Shown here: positions 56,158 through 64,000 of the stretch, one piece after another
How positions within the stretch are numbered: position 1 is the first letter of the stretch
Layout of the letters: each line of letters starts with the position of its first letter
Source of the DNA: Gnetum montanum
Taxonomy: Eukaryota; Streptophyta; Gnetopsida; Gnetales; Gnetaceae
Assembly: GCA_015680685.1 (NCBI GenBank)
Contig: MNCI01004801.1
Location: 467,363-531,362, forward strand
Reading direction: 5' to 3'
Length of the DNA: 64,000 nucleotides
The notes under the pieces: generated by a model
What the model was told of the DNA's origin: nothing
The model's database searches: none
What the model saw: the letters and a program-made list of their open reading frames with translations, nothing else
Made by a program: the position numbers and the translations under genes

Positions 56158-57299
56158 CTAATAATTTTTTTCTTGTTCATTGGTAAGCTGGGAGTTTATT
56201 ATTAATAGTTTATTTTTCTCTAAAAAGATATACTTAAGTGTATTAGGTAATTCTTTAAGCTCCAAGGAATCTTTATTTGTAGGTTGAATTATTTCTCTAA
56301 TATTTCCTGACCCTAAATTTAGAATTTGATCAAGGAGATCTTGTTGTTCCTTAGTTGAGGGGTCTAAAGGTCCTTCCTCAAAATTATTTAACACTAAGGT
56401 TTCCCTATGTTGTGCCATTGTTGAAGTGGGTAGAGTGTAAAGCATTCTTGCTTCCTTCAAGTTTGTATTTAAATGATCTTCTTTTACCTTATCATATATA
56501 TTTAGTGTAAAAGTGAGATTTGCAAATGGGAGTTGAAGTTGGCTAGATCTACAATTAATTATTGCATTGGCTATTGCTAACCAAGGTCTACCTAATATAA
56601 CAGGGAAACAATCAGGATCTTTTACTTCCAGGACAACAAAATCAATTGGGTATTTTCCATTTTCTACCTCTTTTATTAAGTCTTCTATGATTTCGATGGG
56701 TTTTACACTTGAACCATCAACCAATGATATTATCATGTTTACTCTTTTTATATCTTCTATATCTAGTGATCTAGCCATTTCAAGAGGCATAATATTAATA
56801 CTAGCTCCTAAGCCCAATAGGGAATTCCTAATTTTTTGTCCATTTATCTTGATTGGAATGGTAGGAACTCTTGGATCTTGGTATTTAGGAACTTCATGTT
56901 GTTGTATAAGTTAAGAAAGGTTATCAACTAAATAAACTTGTTTAGGAATTTTTTCTTTTCTTCTCCTAGTGCATAATTTCCTTAAGTATTTGGCATAGAG
57001 TGGTGTGTCTTTTACTACTTGTTCTAAAGGAATATGTAAGTATAATTCACTAAAAATTTTTTCAAGATGGGCTTTGGTTGTGAAGTTTTCTTGTAATCAT
57101 TTAGGGAAAGGAGGTAAAATTGGATGTCTAGAGAGTTATGGTTGTTCTTTTTCCCTAGTTGGTTGATCTTTCTCATTGACTTCTTTTGGTTTTATTTCTT
57201 CTTATGTTTCTACCTCTTGGAATCTCCCTTTTTTCTAGTTCAATTTTTTGTCTACTCCTTGCAGTAATGGAATGTAATTACTCTTTTCCTTTTCTTTGA
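56158..57299 (-). pseudogene. Gag C-terminus and protease of Athila-like element C
   Basis: Reverse strand. The region next to 57299 encodes an Athila-like gag end (TTKAHLEKIFSELYLHIPLE, DTPLYAKYLRKLCTRRRKEK). The protease reads LLGLGASINIMPLEMARSL, where Athila-type proteases have LLDLGAS, so the catalytic Asp is replaced by Gly. It continues with IPIKINGQKIRNS before it and VILGRPWLAIANAIINCRS after it. A 219-codon open stretch (56158-56817) covers protease and the PR-RT linker. Element D is inserted at 57300, so the rest of gag is out of view or lost. Confidence 0.85.
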
Positions 57300-58146
57300 T
57301 GATGAGACACATTTTGCATAGGCCGCGATATCGTGTATGCGATATCGTAGAGAACGCGATATCGCGTCTTCTCTACGATATCGCGTACGCAATATCGCAG
57401 TCCACCGCCATATCTATAAATAAGACGTGGCTCTCCCTTGTACAGGATATAGGAGTTAGAAGTAGTGAAGCTCTGGTAGTTTGATCCCTCTAGAGTTAGA
57501 TTATTTTCCTGTGTCTTCCCGCAGTGTGGTGAATGTAATTGTACGGTGTCTCTATTCAAGTGTGACGTACTTGGGCATGCACATGACCAGCAACAAAGAT
57601 CGAGATTATTTCATCATTGTAGCATTCACTTTGTTGTTTATTTGTTTATTTATTTATTTAATGTTATTTACTATTTTCTCTCTCTCACCCTTAAACTCCT
57701 AGAAAGTGGAACGAGTACGACTTGATTACGAGCATTTAAGTGTGACTACTTGGTAGCCGAGTGGTGTACCTAGGATCTGCACTTGGTAATCCCAGTGGTA
57801 GTCGTGCACGAGGTCCAAGATGTGTATGGTTGATCAAGGAATTAGTTGCTCGTTGCACTTAGGCTAGATTAGATTCTCTTATCCTTTTCCTCCTTGCTTA
57901 GCTTAGTTAATATTCTTTTCCATTGCCTTCAGGAGTAGCATAGATTAGGAACACATCATACACCTCACTCTGGACTAAACCATATGTGACAAATATAATA
58001 CTAGTCCAGGTGGGAAGACAGCGAACTGTGACCTAAGGATAACTGTCTAGGTGCCACAACTAGTTCGTCTACGGAGTTCAACCGGATCGCGCGTGAGAAC
58101 GCTCGTATTCGTATGGTTGAGTGTAGGGGTACCTCGCCACTCATCA
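57300..58146 (+). mobile_element. 5' LTR of element D (847 bp)
   Basis: It starts TGATGAGACACATT and ends GCCACTCATCA, one base before the primer binding site. U3 contains a run of palindromic GCGATATCG/ACGATATCG words (57322-57402) directly upstream of TATAAATAA (57415-57423). The 3' end (GTAGGGGTACCTCGCCACTC) matches LTRs E, F and G. TTTGA (57295-57299) would be the left target duplication. Confidence 0.88.
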
Positions 58147-58147
58147 T

Positions 58148-58166
58148 TGGCACCGTTGTCGGGGAT
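58148..58166 (+). other. Primer binding site of element D (tRNA-Asp type)
   Basis: TGGCACCGTTGTCGGGGAT differs from the tRNA-Asp complement (TGGCGCCGTTGCCGGGGAT, as recalled) at two positions. One is G-to-A at a CpG; the other is C-to-T at a CCG. It starts one base after the LTR. Confidence 0.8.
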
Positions 58167-58279
58167 GGTGTTACTTATCTAGATTAGTTATATCATACAA
58201 GGTCGCTGTAAAGAACTTAACAATATATCTTTCAGAAAATAATAATTATAAAAGGTCACATATAAATTCACACACAACA

Positions 58280-60259
58280 ATGCCTCTGCTACAAGATAAT
58301 AATAACATCACACTTAGTGAGGAAGTATATTGGAGGACCAATGAGCTATATGACGATGAAGATTGGAGCATACAACCTGAAGTGGGAGTTTCTTATAAAC
58401 ATGAAAAACAACAATGTCATCCCAACAAACGAAAGCATAACTTACATGATGACGATGAACCCCCACTAGCCACTACAAGCTTAACGCAAATAAGGGAGGC
58501 TGTTTGAATCTCACGTAGGCATCGTAAAGAGAGCTGTCTACCCAGGCTCAATTTAAATAACTTTCCCAAATTTTCAGAAGGCTATGACTTAGATCCGCAT
58601 CAACATTTACTAGTCTTCTACGATGCCTGCACATGGAATAACATTGATAACGGGTGGCAAAAACTTAAGCTCTTTCCCATGACACTCGTTGACCAAGCTA
58701 AAGTATGGTATAGATCGTTAAAACCAAATTTGATACAACACTAGTCAACAATGGTAGAGGTGTTTAATGAAAAATATCAAACCTACGCAAGAGTGTCAGC
58801 CTTGAGGAAACAAATCCAAGAATGGAAACAAGCAAAACATGAACCCTTGGACATGGCCTTAGAAAGATATTATGCACTGTTAAATAACTATCCAGGCCAT
58901 GGGTTTTCCGAGGAAAGGCTAATGTACCATATCATTGATGGGCTACGTAATGAAACAAGAGAGGCCTTAGGAACATATTCCCAAGGTCAACTATATGAAC
59001 TACGAACCCATCAAATCCAAGAGCTTATTAAGTGATTAGCAAAAGAAGAAGGAGAGATAGCTAGATGGGAGAGTGTTGGAAAACATCAATGGGACCAAAA
59101 TTTCAACTTAACAAAGGTCCATGGTCATGAAAAGGAGAGATCAACAAATCTCAAGGTGGAAACATCATCTTTTCCAATACAAAAATCATTAGAAGAAGCT
59201 GAGGCAAAGATCAATATGATGTTGGAATGGATGAGTCAAAAGTGTGGAGAATATATCAACATCATTGGAGATAGAGTTTTGACAACCCAAGAAGCAGGAT
59301 AAAACAGTAGACATTCGGAAAAAAATAATAAAGGGAATAAGCGCTCAACTACCAATTATATGTATGAATGCAACATATGCCTGTACGATCACCCCAAAGG
59401 TCAATGCCCAATCTTGTCACATTTATATGAGCACTGGGAAAACATGTTACATCCAGAGTTCGTACAAAGATCCTGTGTTCGATCATAGTGGCAACCATCC
59501 CAGTCATGGGGGACACCACCCTTAGATTGGAGGCACCCTTCATATTTTCAGAATCCAAATGCTTATCATGTTCAACATCTTGTTTCTCCAACTGAGCCAA
59601 CATACTTTATCTCACCACACTATTATTCCCCACGATACTATCAACCCATGCCTCCAACACAACCACCACCTTGTGCACCTTATCCTCCTCCTAACTTTTA
59701 GCATTCTCATCCTTTCCCTCCCTATACATCGCCACCAACTGCCCCTTACGTACCTGCACCACCGCAACCCACGAACAACACTTGTGCTACTGCTACTAAC
59801 AGTAGTGAAGAGCCTCCTCAACATCAAAAGCATCCTTTCTTCAAACACGGCCATAAGAAAGGACAACACAATTCCAAGGCCACTGCATCTTCCAACCCAG
59901 CACAAGTCCCATACTGTGGTGCACCCTTACCTTCGAACCCAATGCATCATGTAACTTCATCAGGGCCACCAACTCACACTCCAACAACTATACAGCCCAA
60001 TGAACACAACCATGGGAGGCGTCATCCTAATCCTTGCATACCATCTAACAGTCACCAACATCATAGTGGGTCAACTTGTTATCTGGGAACTACATCGTAT
60101 GAAGTGCCCCACTATGCTTATTATGAAGTGTGTGAAATCCAAGGGGATAAGCATAAACCAGTCCCAATACTTCCAACATGCAAGGATCCTTATTTTTCAT
60201 TTATTAATTCTTTCCATACTCAACCGATTAGTTATGGGGGATACCCCCCATTTCAATGA
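58280..60259 (+). pseudogene. gag: Gag of element D, frame-intact but with six in-frame stops
   Basis: A single frame of 659 codons starts at MPLLQDNNNITLSEEVYW. The capsid domain lies at about 58550-59040 (YDLDPHQHLLVFYDACTWNN, WQKLKLFPMTLVDQAKVWYR, ALERYYALLNNYPGHGF). A variant zinc knuckle CNICLYDHPKGQC (59370-59410) and a Pro/His-rich tail follow. Stops at about 58505, 58742, 59033, 59300, 59486 and 59699 break it; no frameshift was seen. It is homologous to F's gag. Unlike F it is not followed by protease or RT: the sequence passes directly into the family's post-pol region, so D is a pol-deleted derivative. Confidence 0.88.
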
Positions 60260-61620
60260 CAAGCAGGATTAATAACCACTTTTTCATTTTCTTTAATTTT
60301 ACAACTTTTTGTTTTCTAGTTTTTCATTTTTCAAATTTTTGTTTTATCTTTTTATCTTTTCATGTGTTTTTTTGTAAGTAATCTCATCTACGAATGAAAC
60401 ACTCATGTGGATCATTGGTTGAGGTGTGTTTTCTGTTATTAAGTCATGAGTGATAAATTATTTGGAACAGTGAGCCCATTACACCCACTCATCCACTCTA
60501 CAAATAAGAGGTTTTGTTCAAGGGTACAATGATATTCTTGAAATTTCTAAACTTAAAATTAATTTTGTGTTCATTGTACCCAGAATGAAGAAGGATGGTC
60601 CAAGAGGTAAAGATTAGGGTGTGACATCAAGGGGACTTGTGGATTTTCTTTGGTGACGTTTGTGGGAGTTATCATGCAATATGGTTGTACTAAGATCCTT
60701 GTAGATCTAATGAAAATGGGAGTAAGAGTAATCAAAAGGGTACTCGAAAATCAAACACTACTCTAGGGGGTCCCACTGGAAAGACATGCACCCATGCCTG
60801 AAGGTTGGCGATTTCTCTAGATTCAGTATTCAAAAAGAAAAAAAGAAAGAATAGAAAAGAAAAAAAACAAAGTGCCACAAAACAAAAGTCACTCCTCCCT
60901 AGCATAAAATGCCAAGTGATCATACGCCTTGTTATTATGGTACTTTCATAGTTGTTCATCATGGGATGAGATAATGCGATGTCACTATTTAGAAGGATGG
61001 ACTTGGTCCTGATCTTGGAACGATGGGTTAATGACACCTTAATCATGCTTTACATGCAGGATTCACGGTGCCCTGAGTCAGTTGCCTCATGTCCCAATCT
61101 CTACGATCCCTTTCTATACTTCACCTCATCTCACTGTTCGGGTAATTGTAGCGTGTCCTGTGTAGCATATAATTTTCATCTCATTCTGGTGATATTTACA
61201 TGTGTGTGTTTTGTGCAGTTAGTGCGGATTACATTTGACCCTTCTAGTGCCCATGGACACTTTAAATGTGGTTACACAAGGGCATTATAGGTTGAAACCT
61301 GCTTTGGGGAGGACCCACTTGTGTAATCCTATTGTAATTTTCACTAATTCTCTAGTTCAAACACACAATTTCTTACCCTCAGCTTAATTTTTCATAATTT
61401 TCTTTTCCCATTATTATCCCTCTATCATTTAAACGTTCCAATGTACCATTACATTCCCTTTTTTCGTAACCACCAAATTTTTCTTGCTAAAGTTCACATC
61501 ATTATCCTTAAAGAGTGCCTTTCAATTCGATGAAATTACCCTAGGATATATTAATACTTGCTAATGTCCTTAATAGTTAACATTAATTTAAAGAAAATAA
61601 TTAAAAATTTGGTATTTTCA
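60260..61620 (+). other. Post-pol untranslated region of element D, joined directly to gag
   Basis: T-rich start (60280-60370), then landmarks shared with E: GGAACAGTGAGCCCAT (60465; E 11290), CATCAAGGGGACTTG (60633; E about 11447), GGAAAGACATGCACCCATG (60778), GGGAGGACCCACTTGTG (61306). No ORF is supported. Confidence 0.6.
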
Positions 61621-61780
61621 TGTGTCTCACATTAGTAGGGCCGAGATATCGCGTACGCGATATCGCGTCCCATGAGATATCGCGTACTCGATGTACCGTA
61701 AGCGATATCGCGTCCCATGAGATATCGTGTACGCGATGTACCGTAAGTGATATCGTGTTCTATTTATCTATAAATAGGAT
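61621..61780 (+). promoter_or_regulatory. Internal promoter of element D (GATATCGCG palindromes plus TATA box)
   Basis: Words GAGATATCGCG, ACGCGATATCGCG, CGATGTACCGTAAG and AAGCGATATCGCG alternate over 61641-61756 as two near-copies of a longer unit. TATAAATA follows at 61769-61776. The LTR of the same element has the same GCGATATCG palindrome directly upstream of its own TATA box. It lies about 470 bases upstream of ORF2. It is not an LTR start: no polypurine tract precedes it and no TGATGA terminus is present. Confidence 0.6.
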
Positions 61781-62245
61781 ACCCTTGCCGCAACACTTAG
61801 CATCATTTTTCCATTTACATGGGGGGAGTTTTTGAAATTTTTCTCTGCGACTTACAATTGCGTGACCCTTGCTTTTTCACTCATATCTCGCTCACTGGTG
61901 CTCTGATTTTAATTTCGTTTAAACCTGCTTGAACTCGGAGTGTTCAGTTTAGTCGTGGGGGAGAGACACTTGCTGAAAAGTGCCCAACTTTTTTGAAATT
62001 TATCATCGTCCAAAGGACATCAATTAGGGTAATTAACACTAACACTTAGAAAAATTGTGCTAAAAATTATATAACCTTAGGTACACCGGGAGATTAAAAT
62101 GAAACCCACCTAAGTCATAGGACCTATTATCATAATTTTTGGGCACGATCACATGATAACATAAGATATTTAATTAAAGGCATGTAGTAAGGTATAACTT
62201 GACTTTGAAAACAACCTTACTAATGTTTGGCCCGTGTGATTGCAG
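61781..62245 (+). other. Leader of the ORF2 transcript of element D
   Basis: Untranslated. It contains TTTAGTCGTGGGGGAGAGAC (61949-61968), very like the element's polypurine tract (TTTAGTTGTGGGGGTA). E has the counterpart CTTAGTCATGGGGGTAG (about 12671). The last bases, GTGATTGCAG before the ATG, resemble a 3' splice site. Confidence 0.45.
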
Positions 62246-64000
62246 ATGGCCCCGAAACGTGCATAGCGAGAAGGTCCTATTCAAGGTGAAGCGAAAAAAC
62301 CTCGAAGAGGTGGAATACAGGTCCCTGCTAGACAACATGCAGAATAGGAGGTGTAATCATTCAACATGCATCAAGAAGAACCTCCTACAAGATGGTCCAG
62401 GCAGGCAGAAAGAGGAGCTGCTGCTGCGCCTGAACTGGGACAACAACTCACGTTGCCTCCGGAATGTGTTCAAGCTATCTGTATGAATTCCATAGTTGCT
62501 ACAGTGATTGTGGAGCTAAACTTTGAATCTTTTGCAGAGTTTGCTCCTGAGGCTGTTAGGGATCACCTCAAGGGATCTCCCTTATGGCCTGTCCTCTCTA
62601 AATGTGGTGCCTGGTACTTAGGTGAAATGTACCAGTTCTGGCACAATAAGGAGCAAGGCACCACGGTTAACATTTGTGGTGTGATAGTAGACTTTTCTAC
62701 ACAGGTGATTTTAGAAGTGTTAAACCTTCCAAATTCAAGCCCCCATGTTGCTCAGTTATCTACCCGATCAGACCTTGATGTGTGAAAGGATTGGGTAGAG
62801 AAGGCTTCTAGCAGAGATAAAGCTTTTGGTGAGCTGACGACAGAAGAGTGGGTTTATTTCAAAATTGGAACCTATCACCTCTTCCCCACAAAAGGTTTGA
62901 AAAGAATATCAACGTATGCGATCAGAGGATGTGTAGTGTTGATGGGAAAGGTTAACACTAACCTACCCCATCTATATTTGACAGAGATCCTGAGGTGATT
63001 TGAAGAACGGAAGATAGGGAAGATGGCATTACCTTTTCCCTGTCTTATCAGAAAATTGTGCCGATGGGCTGGTATTCGGGGATACACAAATGACGTCCTC
63101 CAAAAAGCCTAGAACGCTTCTTATGCTGAATTGTTAAAGGTGCCAGCTCCAAGAAAGAGCACTGGTGAAGAGCTGAGACTAGATGAAGAAGAAGAACAAA
63201 TGACTGGATCACTTGCAACTCAACTTGCAAGACCCAGTCAACCTCTAGCCACAGGTCCCAACCAACAACAAGAAGCAAGACCCAGCACAAGTTAGGATCA
63301 ACCACCACTGCCGCAAGACTACAGACCATTGATGAGCCATCTTAGGGCCATCGCTGAGATGGTTAGTTGGGGAAATCATGATGACGCAAACCTCTTCTAT
63401 GTCATCGATGATGCTGACCAGCCTACTATTTCATTAGATCACACAAGGGGTGAATTATCAATTCAAACAGGAGGAGGGGAAAGCATATGATCACAATAGA
63501 TCTCAGGAAATGTGACATCTTTTCAAGTATAGTTAGAGACTGGTGAAGGGGCCACTGTGGTGGTTGTGCAACACCAAGATGCCACGGGAGCTGCTGAAGT
63601 GGTCGCTGACCATATCAAAAAATCCTTTAACGTACCTGTTGTGCCACCAGCATATCTTTTAGAAGCATAGGATGCTCAAACTCTTGCCAGAACCTCAATG
63701 ACTCCTGTGGAACATGAGGATGTACTTGACAGATTGCTACAAATAGGACAAGTAATGACGTATCTTTTTGACATCCCCCAGGATGTAATAGAAATTCAAT
63801 CAGACCTCATTTCCACAAAGGGGAAGTTGGTCATATTCGAAGTAAGGGTAGAGCATGCTGAAGCTGAAATGCAGAAACTACAAGAGCAGCTTGTAGCCTT
63901 ACAAGCAGCACAGCGGGATCCTCTACAATTTGTTCCTATAGACCAACTGGAAAATTTTAGAACTGAGCAATTAACAAAGCTAATCGCAGAAAATAAGAAG
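62246..64000 (+). pseudogene. 3' accessory ORF (ORF2) of element D, frame-intact with eleven stops, runs off the window
   Basis: One frame runs from ATG 62246 (MAPKRA) to the window edge, 585 codons, with eleven in-frame stops (for example 62264, 62783, 63294, 63669) and no frameshift seen. Residues about 85-190 (EFAPEAVRDHLKGS, WYLGEMYQFW, VNICGVIVDFSTQVILEVLN) resemble the domain called putative plant transposon protein in plant retroelements. They have its pattern of a structural Trp/Tyr block followed by a V-x-G-V-x-VDFS strand and an I-x-x-x-L-x-LP helix. A basic region LPFPCLIRKLCRWAGIRGYT and an acidic linker follow. The C-terminus is coiled-coil-like (VEHAEAEMQKLQEQLVALQA). Biochemical function unknown. 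A decayed relative is in E. Confidence 0.7.

Noticed and set aside
61621-62245. 3' LTR of element D
   Set aside because: No polypurine tract before it, no TGATGA start or TCATCA end, and it matches the internal leader of E (12430-12860) rather than any LTR.
58280-64000. Possible reassigned genetic code (TAG/TAA as Gln) explaining many in-frame stops
   Set aside because: TGA stops occur too, active-site residues are also mutated in this window, and host-type ORFs (33791-34360) end normally. Mutational decay explains all of it.
1-64000. tRNA, rRNA or small nuclear RNA genes
   Set aside because: None seen; the tRNA-like matches are retrotransposon primer binding sites.

Overview
This window reads as nuclear intergenic DNA of a seed plant with a large, repeat-packed genome. 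A gymnosperm is my best guess, but the sequence alone cannot fix the species. It is AT-rich and holds no intact host gene, no rRNA or tRNA gene, and nothing prokaryotic. Almost all of it is nested and decayed LTR retrotransposons, plus one LINE fragment and a few host-gene fragments carried inside LTRs. There are three sequence interruptions: single Ns at 9411 and 28461, and a run of Ns at 40038-40574.

Layout, left to right. (1) Element A1 (2-7815, +): a Ty3/gypsy pol with an extra RNase H, then an extra ORF with its own TATA box, a polypurine tract and a 2.9-kb 3' LTR. (2) 7816-10683: LTR-like DNA without genes, rich in a degenerate CTATGCTCTCCACT motif. (3) 10684-16329: 5'-truncated element E (+), inserted into the integrase of element F (16330-22645, -), which has gag, protease, RT, RNase H and part of integrase. 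Then come a LINE RT fragment, a second gag fragment and element G (24433 to about 26600, -). E, F, G and D (57300 to beyond the window, +) form one family. It has TGATGA...TCATCA LTRs, a tRNA-Asp-type primer site where visible, and palindromic repeats just upstream of each TATA box. (4) 26600-28903: AT-rich DNA with exon-like scraps. (5) 28909-49247: element K (+), with a perfect CCCTT target duplication, split by element M (31698-42841, -) with a perfect GTCCC duplication. K and M are related gag-protease elements with no reverse transcriptase. M's LTRs carry an intact 190-codon ORF of unknown, possibly host, origin. (6) 49253-57299: an Athila-like pol (C, -), split by a 3.45-kb solo LTR (A2, AAATC duplication) that carries a dead germin-like protein gene. 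(7) D is inserted into C.

Three observations stand out. First, downstream of the gag-protease stop codon, K and M carry an array of about 10 and 19 short hairpins. Their stems change by compensatory substitution, while a TAAACTAG tail stays nearly constant. Second, in D and E (and less clearly A1), an internal promoter for a 3' accessory ORF carries the same repeat motif as that element's own LTR promoter, although the motif itself differs between elements. Third, coding sequences decay mainly by in-frame nonsense changes with few frameshifts. Primer-site differences from the tRNA-Asp complement are all C-to-T or G-to-A.

Every coordinate and motif comparison was made by eye; no alignment or database search was run.
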